Origin: an uncultured Pelagibacteraceae bacterium
Lineage (GTDB): Bacteria > Pseudomonadota > Alphaproteobacteria > Pelagibacterales > Pelagibacteraceae
Assembly: GCA_902543245.1 (NCBI GenBank)
Contig: CACBXQ010000004.1
Span: 23,828 to 87,827, forward strand
Direction of reading: 5' to 3'
Length of the DNA stretch: 64,000 nucleotides
Part shown: piece by piece, positions 1 through 10,602 of the stretch
Position numbering within the stretch: position 1 is the stretch's first letter
Layout of the letters: every line of letters begins with the position of its first letter
Made by a program: the position numbers and the translations under genes
The notes under the pieces: model-generated
What the model was told of the DNA's origin: nothing
The model's input: only the letters and a program-made list of their open reading frames with translations
Databases searched by the model: none

Positions 1-329
1 AAATAAAATTCTTTTTCAATGTTAGAGGATTCTTCTACATACAACCTTTTTACTACTTTTCCTTCTGAACCCGTTTGATGTGTCACTAATTTTTTTCCTA
101 GTAATTTTCTAGACTCTTTGCCCAATTCTTCAATGTTATCAAGGATTTTAACACCTCCAGCTTTACCTCTTCCACCGGCATGAATTTGTGCTTTAAGAAC
201 AAATTTATCGGTTTTTAAATCTTTGGCTTTTTCTAAAACTTCTTCTACTGATTTTCCTGATATTCCATTAGGAACTGGGGCCCCAAATTTTTTTAACAAC
301 GCTTTTGCTTGATGTTCGTGAATATTCAT
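1..329 (-). CDS. sucC: Succinyl-CoA ligase beta subunit, N-terminal part (runs off window start)
   Basis: Reverse complement from 329 reads MNIHEHQAKALLKKFGAPVPNGISG..., the typical SucC N-terminus; adjacent to mdh. Confidence 0.93.
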   Translation of the reverse strand, partial: MNIHEHQAKALLKKFGAPVPNGISGKSVEEVLEKAKDLKTDKFVLKAQIHAGGRGKAGGVKILDNIEELGKESRKLLGKKLVTHQTGSEGKVVKRLYVEESSNIEKEFY

Positions 330-332
330 TAT

Positions 333-1295
333 TTATTTTATAAGATTTGGATCAATAACTGATGCTGCCTCCCATAATTTCTTTACTGCTTCTATAGATT
401 TCATAAATTCTTTTTTTTCATTTTCATTAAGATCAATCTCTTTAATTTTTTCAATTCCATTTTTACCAATTACGACGGGCACTCCAGCAAAGACATTTTT
501 TACACCATACTCTCCATTCAAATGAACAGCACAAGGAAGTAGTTTTTTTTCATCATTTATAAAGGCTTCAGCCATTTGAACTCCTGAAGCAGCAGGAGCA
601 TAAAATGCAGACCCTTTCTCTAAAAATTTAACTATTTCTGCTCCTCCATCTCTAGTTCTTTGATTGATTTCTTCTAATCTTTCTGAAGAAATTTTACCCT
701 CTTTAACTATATCTAGTAAAGGTTTGCCTGAAACTTTTGTAAATCTCGGCAAAGGAACCATTGTGTCTCCATGGCCTCCCATTACCATAGCTTCTATTTC
801 TTTCACAGGAACATTAAGCTCTCTTGATAAAAATAATTTAAATCTTGAACTGTCTAATATACCAGCCATACCAACTACCATATTAGTAGGTAATCCAGAA
901 TATTTTTGGAATGCCATAACCATAACGTCTAACGGATTTGTTATACAAATAACAAAAGAATCTGGAGAATATTTTTGAATTCCTTCTGCTACTTGTTTAA
1001 TTATTTTTAAATTAATTCCTAGAAGATCGTCTCTACTCATTCCAGGCTTTCTTGGTACACCCGCAGTAATAATTATTACATCTGAGTCCTTAATATCCTC
1101 ATATTTATCGGTGCCAGATAATTTTACATTAAAACCATCCACAGATGAAGATTGAGATATATCAAGTGCTTTACCTTTAGCAATTCCAGGTGCTACATCA
1201 AATAATACAACTTCACCTGCTAATTCTTTTGTACCAATTAAATGAGCTAATGTTCCTCCTATTTGACCTGAACCTATTAGAGAAATTTTTTTCAT
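333..1295 (-). CDS. mdh: Malate dehydrogenase
   Basis: 320 aa; [12 protein letters not shown] Rossmann motif, ITNPLDVM and [12 protein letters not shown] motifs. Confidence 0.96.
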   Translation of the reverse strand: MKKISLIGSGQIGGTLAHLIGTKELAGEVVLFDVAPGIAKGKALDISQSSSVDGFNVKLSGTDKYEDIKDSDVIIITAGVPRKPGMSRDDLLGINLKIIKQVAEGIQKYSPDSFVICITNPLDVMVMAFQKYSGLPTNMVVGMAGILDSSRFKLFLSRELNVPVKEIEAMVMGGHGDTMVPLPRFTKVSGKPLLDIVKEGKISSERLEEINQRTRDGGAEIVKFLEKGSAFYAPAASGVQMAEAFINDEKKLLPCAVHLNGEYGVKNVFAGVPVVIGKNGIEKIKEIDLNENEKKEFMKSIEAVKKLWEAASVIDPNLIK

Positions 1296-1298
1296 TTT

Positions 1299-2792
1299 TT
1301 ACTTCATTGTTGGCATTATAAATTCTGGATTAGATCTAACACCTGAAGGCCATCTTGATGTAATGGTTTTTAATTTTGTATAAAATCTTACTCCTTCAGG
1401 TCCATGCATATGTTGATCTCCAAACAAAGATCTTTTCCATCCTCCAAAACTATGATGTGCTACTGGCACTGGTATTGGAATATTTATTCCCACCATACCT
1501 ACTTTAATTTTACTTGCAAAAGTCCTTCCAACATCTCCATCTCTTGTGTAAATTGAAGTTCCATTTCCAAATTCATGATCATTCACTAATTTTGTTGCTT
1601 CGTTAAAATCATCAACTCTCACAACTGATAAAACTGGACCAAAAATTTCTTCTTTATAAATTCTCATATCTTTTGTAACATTGTCAAATAGACATCCTCC
1701 AATATAAAAACCATTTTCATAACCTTGAAGCTTCATTTTTCTACCATCAACTACGAGATTTGCACCCTCCTTTATGCCTAAATCAACATAACCAGTAACT
1801 TTTTCTAGATGCTCTTTTGTAACTAGTGGCCCCATTTCGGATGATTTATCCATTCCTGGACCAACCTTTAGTTTTTCAACTTTCTTTGATAGTTCGCTTA
1901 CTAATTCATCTCCAATACTTCCAACAGCTACAGCAACTGATTGTGCCATACATCTCTCGCCAGCAGAACCATAGGCTGCACCCATTAAACCATTTACTGC
2001 TTGGTCTAAATCACAATCTGGCATTACAACACAATGATTTTTTGCACCTCCCAAAGCTTGGACTCTTTTTTCATTTTTAGCTGCATTTTCATAAATATAC
2101 TTAGCTATTGGAGTAGATCCTACAAAACTAACAGCCTGAATATCTTTATTCTCAAGAATTGAATCAACAACCTCTTTGTCACCATTTACTATATTCAAAA
2201 CGCCATCTGGTAATCCTGCCTCTGAAAAAAGCTCAGCCAACTTCATTGAGCATGATGGATCTTTTTCAGAAGGTTTTAGAATAAAAGTATTTCCACAAGC
2301 TATTGCCATTGGAAACATCCACATTGGAACCATTGCTGGAAAATTAAATGGTGTTATCCCTGCGCAAACTCCTAATGGTTGTCTAAGCGACCAGCTGTCA
2401 ATATCTGTACCTACATTTTCTGTAAATTCACCTTTTAACATTTGAGGTATTCCACAGGCAAATTCTACAACTTCAAGTCCTCTAGTTAGAGATCCTTTTG
2501 CATCCTCATAAACTTTGCCATGTTCTGATACAATTAATTTTGTTAACTCATCATAATTTTTTTCAATTAATTCTTTGTATTTAAATATAATTCTGGCCCT
2601 TTGTATTGGGGGTTTAGTTGACCAGTTTTCAAATGCTTTTTTTGCGAAATCTACTGATTTATTAAGATCTTCCTTAGATCCAAGCAATACCTCTGAACTT
2701 ACCTCTCCTGTTGCAGGATTAAATACTTTACCTTTTCTTTTTGAAGATCCAGTATATTTGCTTCCATTAACATAATGTTCTATCAGGTTCAT
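1299..2792 (-). CDS. mmsA: Methylmalonate-semialdehyde dehydrogenase (CoA-acylating), aldehyde dehydrogenase family
   Basis: 497 aa; ALGGAKNHCVVMPD and AGERCMAQSVAV motifs characteristic of MmsA. Confidence 0.92.
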   Translation of the reverse strand: MNLIEHYVNGSKYTGSSKRKGKVFNPATGEVSSEVLLGSKEDLNKSVDFAKKAFENWSTKPPIQRARIIFKYKELIEKNYDELTKLIVSEHGKVYEDAKGSLTRGLEVVEFACGIPQMLKGEFTENVGTDIDSWSLRQPLGVCAGITPFNFPAMVPMWMFPMAIACGNTFILKPSEKDPSCSMKLAELFSEAGLPDGVLNIVNGDKEVVDSILENKDIQAVSFVGSTPIAKYIYENAAKNEKRVQALGGAKNHCVVMPDCDLDQAVNGLMGAAYGSAGERCMAQSVAVAVGSIGDELVSELSKKVEKLKVGPGMDKSSEMGPLVTKEHLEKVTGYVDLGIKEGANLVVDGRKMKLQGYENGFYIGGCLFDNVTKDMRIYKEEIFGPVLSVVRVDDFNEATKLVNDHEFGNGTSIYTRDGDVGRTFASKIKVGMVGINIPIPVPVAHHSFGGWKRSLFGDQHMHGPEGVRFYTKLKTITSRWPSGVRSNPEFIMPTMK

Positions 2793-2816
2793 TATTAATT
2801 TATTTAATCTAACTAA

Positions 2817-3590
2817 CTAGCTTGTTGCAAGCATTTTCTTTATTGATGCAATTGCTTTTGCAGGATTTAGTCCCTTTGGACAAGCATTTGTACAGTTCAT
2901 GATTGTATGGCATCTGTAAAGCTTTAATTCATCAGCTACTTTATTTAATCTTTCTTTTCTATCTTCATCTCTACTATCCATTATCCATCTATAAGCTTGA
3001 AGAAGCACTGCAGGCCCTAAATATTTGTCTCCATTCCACCAATAACTTGGGCAGGATGTAGAACAGCAAGCGCACATTATACATTCATATAATCCATCTA
3101 GTTTTGAACGATCTGATTTAGATTGAATATTCTCTTGTTGATCATTTTTTTTAGAAGTCTTAAGCCATGGTTCTACGGATTCATATTGTTTGTATAAAGT
3201 ATTTAAATCTCCTATTAAATCTTTTAATACTTTCAAATGTGGTAACGGATAAATATTAATATCACCCTTAATTTCTGCATGAGGTTTTGTACATGCTAAG
3301 CCATTTTTTCCATCCATGTTCATAGCGCAAGAACCACAAACTCCGTGAGCACATGAACGTCTATATGCAAGCGAAGGGTCTATTTCATTTTTAATTTTGT
3401 TAAGTAAATCTAAAACTTTTGATGGACAATTGTCCATGTCAACTTCATATGTATCAATTCTTGGATTTTCACCAGTTGAAGGGTCCCATCTATAAACATT
3501 TACTTTTCTAATGTTTTTTGAATTAGTTTTGTCCTTATAATAAATTCCTTTAATAACTTTTGAGTTTTTAGGAAGATTTATTTGAACCAT
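2817..3590 (-). CDS. sdhB: Succinate dehydrogenase iron-sulfur subunit
   Basis: [12 protein letters not shown] 2Fe-2S motif and [16 protein letters not shown] motif. Confidence 0.97.
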   Translation of the reverse strand: MVQINLPKNSKVIKGIYYKDKTNSKNIRKVNVYRWDPSTGENPRIDTYEVDMDNCPSKVLDLLNKIKNEIDPSLAYRRSCAHGVCGSCAMNMDGKNGLACTKPHAEIKGDINIYPLPHLKVLKDLIGDLNTLYKQYESVEPWLKTSKKNDQQENIQSKSDRSKLDGLYECIMCACCSTSCPSYWWNGDKYLGPAVLLQAYRWIMDSRDEDRKERLNKVADELKLYRCHTIMNCTNACPKGLNPAKAIASIKKMLATS

Positions 3591-5362
3591 TAGTAAACTC
3601 TTTCTTGGGGAGGAAAATATTGAACATCATTAGTTAAAGTTGATCTTGTCACTGGTCTATACTTTATTTCTGTTTTATCTCCATTGCACCAAGATAACGT
3701 ATGTTGCATAAATTTATCATCGTCTCTATTTGGAAAATCTTCCCTGGCGTGAGCTCCTCTACTTTCTTTTCTGTAATAAGCAGAGTCCATAGTTGTTATT
3801 GCTTGTCTTATTAAGTTATCAAATTCTAACGTTTCTACTAAATCGGTATTGAAGATTAATGATTTATCTTTCACTTTAATTGACTCCATACCCTCAAATG
3901 GTTTTCTTATTTCATTTACTCCCTCGCTTAAGGTTTTTTCAGTTCTAAAAACCGCACACTTAGATTGCATCGTTTTTTGCATAGATATTCTTAAATCTGC
4001 TGTATTGTTTGATCCATCCGAATTTCTTAATTTATCAAATCTTTCAAGACATTTATCTGTTTCTGATTGAGAAATTTCTTCATGAGGAGTTCCTGGTTTT
4101 ATAATTTCTGCTGCTCTTTTAGCTGCAGCTCTTCCAAAAACAACCAGATCTATTAAAGAATTAGATCCTAACCTATTAGCCCCATGTACAGAAACACAAG
4201 CTGCCTCTCCAATAGCCATTAACCCAGGAACTGTATCTGCTCCGTTTGCTGATAAGACTTCAGCTTTATAGTTAGTTGGAATTCCTCCCATGTTGTAATG
4301 CACTGTTGGAACAACTGGAATTGGCTCTTTCGTAACATCAACATCTGCGAAAAGTCTTGATGACTCTGATATTCCAGGTAGCCTCTCTTCAATTACTTTT
4401 GGATCTAAGTGATCTAAATGAAGATGAACATGATCTTTTTCATTTCCAACACCTCTTCCTTCGTTTATTTCAACAGCAATAGATCTACTTACAACATCTC
4501 TTGAAGCTAAGTCTTTTGCTTTTGGCGCATATCTTTCCATAAATCTTTCACCCTTTGAATTTAATAAGTAGCCACCTTCTCCTCTAACTCCCTCAGAAAT
4601 TAAAGTTCCATGTCCATAAATACCTGTTGGATGAAATTGTACAAATTCCATGTCTTGTAATGGTAAACCTGCTCTTAAAACCATAGCATTTCCATCACCT
4701 GTGCATGTGTGTGCTGAAGTTGCTGAATAATAAACTTTTCCATATCCACCTGTAGCTATGATTGTAATATGTGATCTGAAACGGTGTATAGTTCCATCAT
4801 TTAAATTCCAGGCGATTAGTCCTTTACACTCTCCATCTTTCATTAGTAAATCAAGTGCAAAATATTCAATAAAAAATTCTGTATTATGTTTAAGGGCTTG
4901 CCCGTACAATGTATGTAATATTGCATGTCCAGTCCTATCTGCTGCAGCACATGTTCTTTGTACAGTGCCATTTCCATAATTTTTAGTCATCCCTCCAAAT
5001 GGTCTTTGATAAATTTTACCATCCTCTGTCCTACTAAATGGAACTCCATATTGTTCTAACTCTAGAACTGCTTTAGGTGCCTCTTTACATAAATATTCTA
5101 TTGAGTCTTGATCTCCAAGCCAATCAGACCCTTTAACTGTATCATACATATGCCATCTCCAATCATCCTCTCCCATGTTTCCTAATGCAGCAGAAATACC
5201 TCCTTGTGCAGCAGAAGTATGGCTTCTTGTTGGAAATACTTTTGATATGCAGGCTGTTTTTAATCCAGCTTCACTCAGTCCTACTGCAGCTCTTAGACCA
5301 GATCCTCCGGCCCCAAGGACTACAACATCATATTCGTGGTCAATTATTTTGTATGAGCTCAT
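3590..5362 (-). CDS. sdhA: Succinate dehydrogenase flavoprotein subunit
   Basis: 590 aa; [20 protein letters not shown] and [11 protein letters not shown] motifs. Confidence 0.97.
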   Translation of the reverse strand: MSSYKIIDHEYDVVVLGAGGSGLRAAVGLSEAGLKTACISKVFPTRSHTSAAQGGISAALGNMGEDDWRWHMYDTVKGSDWLGDQDSIEYLCKEAPKAVLELEQYGVPFSRTEDGKIYQRPFGGMTKNYGNGTVQRTCAAADRTGHAILHTLYGQALKHNTEFFIEYFALDLLMKDGECKGLIAWNLNDGTIHRFRSHITIIATGGYGKVYYSATSAHTCTGDGNAMVLRAGLPLQDMEFVQFHPTGIYGHGTLISEGVRGEGGYLLNSKGERFMERYAPKAKDLASRDVVSRSIAVEINEGRGVGNEKDHVHLHLDHLDPKVIEERLPGISESSRLFADVDVTKEPIPVVPTVHYNMGGIPTNYKAEVLSANGADTVPGLMAIGEAACVSVHGANRLGSNSLIDLVVFGRAAAKRAAEIIKPGTPHEEISQSETDKCLERFDKLRNSDGSNNTADLRISMQKTMQSKCAVFRTEKTLSEGVNEIRKPFEGMESIKVKDKSLIFNTDLVETLEFDNLIRQAITTMDSAYYRKESRGAHAREDFPNRDDDKFMQHTLSWCNGDKTEIKYRPVTRSTLTNDVQYFPPQERVY

Positions 5363-5364
5363 TT

Positions 5365-5688
5365 TTATAAATTAAATAATATAACTAATGTTAATAAAGG
5401 AATTATAATAGCAAATAAATATAATAATTTATTTGCGACATTTTTAATTGTCTCATTTTCTACATAATCCTCAAAAATCTCACTAATGGTAAGAGCAGAA
5501 TGAAAAAAAGCTATAATTATAAAAATTGAGAAGAGAAATTTGTAAGGTTGGGAAGAAAAAAATAACAAAACCTCTTGATAATCATTATCATATATTGATA
5601 CAAAATTAAGAATGAACCAGATCGTAAGTGGAACTAAAACTATTCCACTAGATTTCATCAGAAGCCACTTTTTTGTAGAATTAATCAT
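5365..5688 (-). CDS. sdhD: Succinate dehydrogenase membrane anchor subunit
   Basis: 107 aa hydrophobic protein between sdhC and sdhA. Confidence 0.85.
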   Translation of the reverse strand: MINSTKKWLLMKSSGIVLVPLTIWFILNFVSIYDNDYQEVLLFFSSQPYKFLFSIFIIIAFFHSALTISEIFEDYVENETIKNVANKLLYLFAIIIPLLTLVILFNL

Positions 5689-6072
5689 TTAAATAAAAAA
5701 CCTTCCTATAAAATAAATTAATAGTGTTGTTAAAAAAGATCCTACTATCACAAAAACTCCTGTTAAATTTGAGGTTTTTAATTCAAATCCATAACCTAAA
5801 TCCCAAAAAAAATGTCTCACTTCACTCAAGATCTGAAAACTGAATGACCAGGTAATAAAAATAATTACAAATTTTCCAAAAATAGAATTAAAAAAAATAT
5901 TTATCAAAGAATAATTATTTGGCCCTAACATTAAAAACATTACCAAAAAACAAATAATGGTTATTAAAGTAATATTTATTACTCCTGTTATTCTATGAAC
6001 GATTGATACTAAAGATGAAATATGCCAATTATAAATTTGTATATGTGGTGATATAGGATTTTTTTCGTTCAT
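5689..6072 (-). CDS. sdhC: Succinate dehydrogenase cytochrome b556 subunit
   Basis: 127 aa; SPHIQIY...SIVHRITGV motif of SdhC. Confidence 0.93.
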   Translation of the reverse strand: MNEKNPISPHIQIYNWHISSLVSIVHRITGVINITLITIICFLVMFLMLGPNNYSLINIFFNSIFGKFVIIFITWSFSFQILSEVRHFFWDLGYGFELKTSNLTGVFVIVGSFLTTLLIYFIGRFFI

Positions 6073-7070
6073 CTAAAATTTTTAATTAAAGTTTCTGCAA
6101 TTTCAACTGCATTAAGTGCCGCTCCTTTTAATAAATTATCTGAAACAATCCATAAATTTATTGTATTTTCTTGTGATTCATCTTTTCTAATTCGAGAAAT
6201 AAATGTTTCATACTCGTTTTCAGCTTCAACTGGAGTTACATAACCACCATCTTCCATTTTATCAACAAGTTTACACCCAGGTGAACTACCAAGAACATTT
6301 CTTATTTCATCTAATTTATATTTCCTGTTAAACTCAACATTTACACTTACAGCATGAGAAACTAAAACTGGAATTCTTACTGAGGTAGATGTTACTTTTA
6401 TTTTGGTATCTAATATTTTTTTAACCTCATCATGCATTTTTTGTTCTTCTTTGGTATAACCATTATCTAAAAACTTATCTATGTGAGGTATTGCGTTAAA
6501 TGCAATCTGTTTAGTAAAATATTTTGATTTTAGTTCTTTATTTTCATAAAATTCTTTTGTTTGTGATAATAGCTCGTCCATTGCTGACTTGCCTGCACCA
6601 GAAACAGATTGATAAGTTGAAGCTACTATTCTTTTAATATCATATAAATCATGTAATGGTTTAAGTGCAACAACTAAAGGTATTACTGAGCAATTTGCGT
6701 TTGCTATAATATTTTTATTTTTATAAAGTTTTAGGTGTTGTGAATTTACCTCTGGCACGACTAAAGGAACATCTGGATCCATCCTAAAATTTTTTGAGTT
6801 ATCAATTACTATAGAATTTTTTGCTGCAACTGGAGCCCATTTCTCTGCAATTGCTGAACCAGCAGCAAAAAAAGTGATTTCAGCTTTAGAAAAATCATAA
6901 TTTTCAATATCGTGAATCATATGATCTTGATTTTTAAAATGTATTTTTTTTCCAGCACTTTTAGGAGATGCAATTAAGTATATATTATCAAATGCAAAGT
7001 TTTTCTTTTGTAAAACTTCTAAGAGTTTTCTACCAACATTTCCTGTTGCGCCTACTATTGCTATATTCAT
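6069..7070 (-). CDS. asd: Aspartate-semialdehyde dehydrogenase
   Basis: 333 aa; GATGNVGRKLLEVL, NANCSVIPL active site, YQSVSGAGKSAMDEL. Confidence 0.95.
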   Translation of the reverse strand: MNIAIVGATGNVGRKLLEVLQKKNFAFDNIYLIASPKSAGKKIHFKNQDHMIHDIENYDFSKAEITFFAAGSAIAEKWAPVAAKNSIVIDNSKNFRMDPDVPLVVPEVNSQHLKLYKNKNIIANANCSVIPLVVALKPLHDLYDIKRIVASTYQSVSGAGKSAMDELLSQTKEFYENKELKSKYFTKQIAFNAIPHIDKFLDNGYTKEEQKMHDEVKKILDTKIKVTSTSVRIPVLVSHAVSVNVEFNRKYKLDEIRNVLGSSPGCKLVDKMEDGGYVTPVEAENEYETFISRIRKDESQENTINLWIVSDNLLKGAALNAVEIAETLIKNFR

Positions 7071-7092
7071 TATAGTTTTTTAAGATTTATAC

Positions 7093-8202
7093 CTAGATGA
7101 AAGGCAAATCACAAACTTTTCCATTAAATATCTTGTTATTTATTGATATTTTAATGTTTTGCGAAGTTTCCCAATAGGGTTTTTTAAGCATTGCAATTCC
7201 AATTACCTTTTTAAAATGAGGTGAATATCCACCTGATCTAAGTTCACCAATTTCATTATTATTTTCATCAAAAATACTTATGGATTTTGTTACACTTATT
7301 GCATTAGTATCAATTTTAACACCCATAAGTTTTTTTTTAATTCCTTCAGATTTTATTTTTTTTAAAGCTTCTTTACCTAAAAACTCAACTTCACTATCTG
7401 TATTTACCAATTTATCAAATCCACACTCTAGTGGATTATCATCTATATCAATATCATTGCCATAAGAGAGTAGGCCACTTTCTAATCTTTCAATAAGATT
7501 TGGGCATCCTGGCTTTACATCATATTTTTTTCCGACTTCAAACAATTTATCATACAAAGCTAAACCAGATTTTCTATCTTCAACATAAATTTCGTATCCA
7601 CCTTGTTTTGACCAACCAGATCTTGCTATTAAATGTTTTACACCCTCAAATTCAAAATAATCAAATCCAAAAAATTTCATATCAGAAATTTCTTTTCCAA
7701 ATATTTCTTCCATAAGTTTAAATGATTTAGGTCCTTGGATAGCTAATATATTTACATCTGGCTCAAAAATCTCAACTTGAAAATTTTTTCCAATTGCAAT
7801 CCCTTTTGCAAATAATTTTACATCTGAGTCTGCTATAGATATCCACCATCTATCCTCTGCTAACTTTAAAATTACAGGATCATTAATTAATCCTCCCTTA
7901 TCGTCAATTATTGGACAATAATAACATCTGCCAACTTTAGATTTTGATAAATCTCTACATGTGATCATCTGAACTAATTCTGCAGCGTCTTTTCCTTTAA
8001 TTTCTACTTGTCTTTCACCGGCAACATCCCAAACTTGGACGTGCTCTTTTAAATGAAAATAATTTTCCTCTACTGTGCCAAAGCTAGCTGGTAACAACAT
8101 ATGATTATATACTGTATAAGAAGTTACTCCTTGCATCTCAATTCTAGATGTATAAGGGGTACTTCTAACCCTTCTTGATTTTGCAATTACAAAATTACTC
8201 AT
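7093..8202 (-). CDS. dmdA: Dimethylsulfoniopropionate demethylase
   Basis: 369 aa GcvT-fold protein; N-terminus [28 protein letters not shown] typical of DmdA; clustered with dmdB/dmdC-like genes. Confidence 0.93.
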   Translation of the reverse strand: MSNFVIAKSRRVRSTPYTSRIEMQGVTSYTVYNHMLLPASFGTVEENYFHLKEHVQVWDVAGERQVEIKGKDAAELVQMITCRDLSKSKVGRCYYCPIIDDKGGLINDPVILKLAEDRWWISIADSDVKLFAKGIAIGKNFQVEIFEPDVNILAIQGPKSFKLMEEIFGKEISDMKFFGFDYFEFEGVKHLIARSGWSKQGGYEIYVEDRKSGLALYDKLFEVGKKYDVKPGCPNLIERLESGLLSYGNDIDIDDNPLECGFDKLVNTDSEVEFLGKEALKKIKSEGIKKKLMGVKIDTNAISVTKSISIFDENNNEIGELRSGGYSPHFKKVIGIAMLKKPYWETSQNIKISINNKIFNGKVCDLPFI

Positions 8203-8974
8203 TTTTTAAAAAACTAATTACTTTTTTTCGCATATCAAAAGCTCTTTCAAAAATTATCATATGACCACAGTTTGTAATTACTTCAACTTTTGAATTTTTT
8301 ATCTGTTCAGCCATTTTTTCTCCAACTTTTAAAGGAACCATTTTATCTAATTCTCCAAAAATACATAAAGTTTGACAATTTATTTTTTTTAAAGACTCAG
8401 CGCCATCCTTATAATTATTACAAGCATTTAAGTCTACTGCTAAAATCTCCCTTATCTCTCTTGATGAATTAATTATTTTTTTTACTGGATTTCCACCAAT
8501 AAAAGCTTTGGATCCCTCGTAACCCCATTTCATCATAAGTAATATCGATTTTTCATCTCCAGCTTCTGCTAAATCAATCAAATCCTGATTAACTGGCATT
8601 TTATGTGTTCCGGAAACCAAAATTAATTTGGAAATTAAATTTTGGTATCTAGATGAAAAGTCAATACCCACTAGTGCACCTTGAGAATGGCCAATAATGA
8701 TTATTTCGTTAATTGATAATTTTTTCATTAGTGCAACTATCCAATCTGAAATTTCTTGAATTGATTTAATCGATGGTCCTTCAGAATTTCCATGACCAGG
8801 AAGATCAACAGATAATACATTATATCCATTTGTAGTGTAAAATTGCTCGTGAAGAGACCAAACTATATGGCTTAAACCACTACCGTGCAAAAGTAGTATA
8901 GAAGGTTTGTTTTGTTCAAAATCTACCCCTCCTGTAGAGACGAAAACGTCTTTGTCGTTAACCTCTAATTTCAG
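8195..8974 (-). CDS. Alpha/beta hydrolase in the DMSP gene cluster; N-terminus extended to an apparent CTG start overlapping the dmdB stop
   Basis: The ORF track starts at TTG 8890 (MHGSG..). The same frame continues upstream as [39 protein letters not shown], giving the missing first strands of the fold. An AAGGAG Shine-Dalgarno lies just upstream of CTG at 8974..8972. GHSQGALVG nucleophile elbow present. Confidence 0.85.
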   Translation of the reverse strand: MKLEVNDKDVFVSTGGVDFEQNKPSILLLHGSGLSHIVWSLHEQFYTTNGYNVLSVDLPGHGNSEGPSIKSIQEISDWIVALMKKLSINEIIIIGHSQGALVGIDFSSRYQNLISKLILVSGTHKMPVNQDLIDLAEAGDEKSILLMMKWGYEGSKAFIGGNPVKKIINSSREIREILAVDLNACNNYKDGAESLKKINCQTLCIFGELDKMVPLKVGEKMAEQIKNSKVEVITNCGHMIIFERAFDMRKKVISFLKNE

Positions 8975-10599
8975 TTTAGCTCCTTAGCCTTTTTTCTTAG
9001 TTCAAATTTTTGGATTTTTCCAGTTGATGTTTTTGGCAGTTCACAAAATTCAATTTTTTTTGGTACTTTAAAATTTGCTAGTGTTTCTTTACAGAAAGAA
9101 ATTAATTCATTCTCTGTAATTGGTTTATCTTTAACCATTTCAATAAATGCACATGGAACTTCACCCCATTTTTCATCAGGTTTTGCGACTACAGCTGCAA
9201 TAGAGACTGATGGATGTTTAGCAAGAGTATTTTCTATTTCAATTGAAGAAATATTTTCTCCTCCAGAAATAATTATATCCTTTGATCTATCTTGTATCTT
9301 TACGTATCCGTCTGGGTGCATCACAGCTAGATCACCGGTATGGAACCATCCACCATTCATAGCTTTATCAGTTGCATCCTTGTCTTTAAAATACCCTTTC
9401 ATAACAACATTTCCACGTATCATTATTTCTCCAATTGTTTTTCCATCTCTTGGAACCTCTTTCATTGTCTTAGGATCCATAATTGTTACACCTTCTGTAT
9501 TTGGGTATCTTACACCTTGTCTTGCTTTGATTTCATTTTGTTTTTCTTCCTCAAATCCATTCCATTCATCATTCCAAGCACATTGAGTTACATGACCATA
9601 AGTTTCTGTTAAACCATAAACGTGCATTACTTCAAAACCTAAACTTTTCATTTTTTTAAAAATTATACTTGGTGGAGGTGCACCTGCAGTAAGAACATAA
9701 ACTTTATTTTTTAATTTTTTTCTATCTGCTTCTGGAGCACCTGTAATCATATTTAATACTATTGGTGCACCACCAAAATGAGTTACATTATATTTGTCAA
9801 TTAATTCAAATATTTTTTTTACGTCAATATTTCTTAAACAAATGGTTCTTCCGTTTAACATCGGCACTGTCCATGGATAGCACCAGCCATTACAATGAAA
9901 CATCGGAACTATAGTTAAAAAATTTAGTCTATTTGGCATATTCCATGCCGTAGCACTTCCAGTCGACATTAAATACGAACCTCTATGATGATAGACCACT
10001 CCTTTTGGATTTCCTGTTGTGCCAGAAGTATAACTTAAAGAAATTGCTTCCCACTCATCATCTGGCATTTTCCACATGTAATCTTCATTTCCAGAGTTTA
10101 AAAATTCTTCATATTCTAGATCACCTATTTTTTCTAACTTAGACTGATCAGCAAATTTATCATTTATATCTATTACAGTAATATTTTTATTTAAAGTTTT
10201 TAATGCTTTTTTAACTTCTGTATGTAGTTGTCTATCAACTACTAATACTTTGGCATCACTGTGTTCTAATATATATGCGATTGTTTTTGCGTCTAATCTA
10301 ATATTAATTGTATTAAGAATTGCACCCGTCATAGGAACTGAGTAATGTGCTTCAAATATCTCTGGGGTATTAAAGGCTAAAAATGAAACTGTATCTCCTT
10401 TTTTAATGCCTATTTTTTCTAATGCACTCGCAAATTTAAGACATCTTTTATAAACTTCGTTCCATGTATATTTTCTATCCTCATAAACAATAGCCTCATA
10501 ATTTGGATAAATATCTTTAGCTCTCTCTAGAAATGACAAAGGTGTTAGAGGTACATAATTAGCTTTATTTTTGTCAAGATTTGTTTCGTAATGACTCAT
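8971..10599 (-). CDS. dmdB: Acyl-CoA synthetase, probable 3-methylmercaptopropionate-CoA ligase
   Basis: 542 aa; YTSGTTGNPKGVVYHHRGSY AMP-binding motif; position between dmdC-like and dmdA genes. Confidence 0.85.
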   Translation of the reverse strand: MSHYETNLDKNKANYVPLTPLSFLERAKDIYPNYEAIVYEDRKYTWNEVYKRCLKFASALEKIGIKKGDTVSFLAFNTPEIFEAHYSVPMTGAILNTINIRLDAKTIAYILEHSDAKVLVVDRQLHTEVKKALKTLNKNITVIDINDKFADQSKLEKIGDLEYEEFLNSGNEDYMWKMPDDEWEAISLSYTSGTTGNPKGVVYHHRGSYLMSTGSATAWNMPNRLNFLTIVPMFHCNGWCYPWTVPMLNGRTICLRNIDVKKIFELIDKYNVTHFGGAPIVLNMITGAPEADRKKLKNKVYVLTAGAPPPSIIFKKMKSLGFEVMHVYGLTETYGHVTQCAWNDEWNGFEEEKQNEIKARQGVRYPNTEGVTIMDPKTMKEVPRDGKTIGEIMIRGNVVMKGYFKDKDATDKAMNGGWFHTGDLAVMHPDGYVKIQDRSKDIIISGGENISSIEIENTLAKHPSVSIAAVVAKPDEKWGEVPCAFIEMVKDKPITENELISFCKETLANFKVPKKIEFCELPKTSTGKIQKFELRKKAKELN

Positions 10600-10602
10600 C
10601 TA

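Noticed and set aside
664-978. Plus-strand ORF antisense to mdh, and the many similar 60-150 aa ORFs antisense to or nested in genes (e.g. 1826-2080, 13875-14318, 33769-34119, 54960-55181)
   Set aside because: They lie entirely inside genes with strong family motifs and show no recognisable domains; long antisense frames are expected here by chance.
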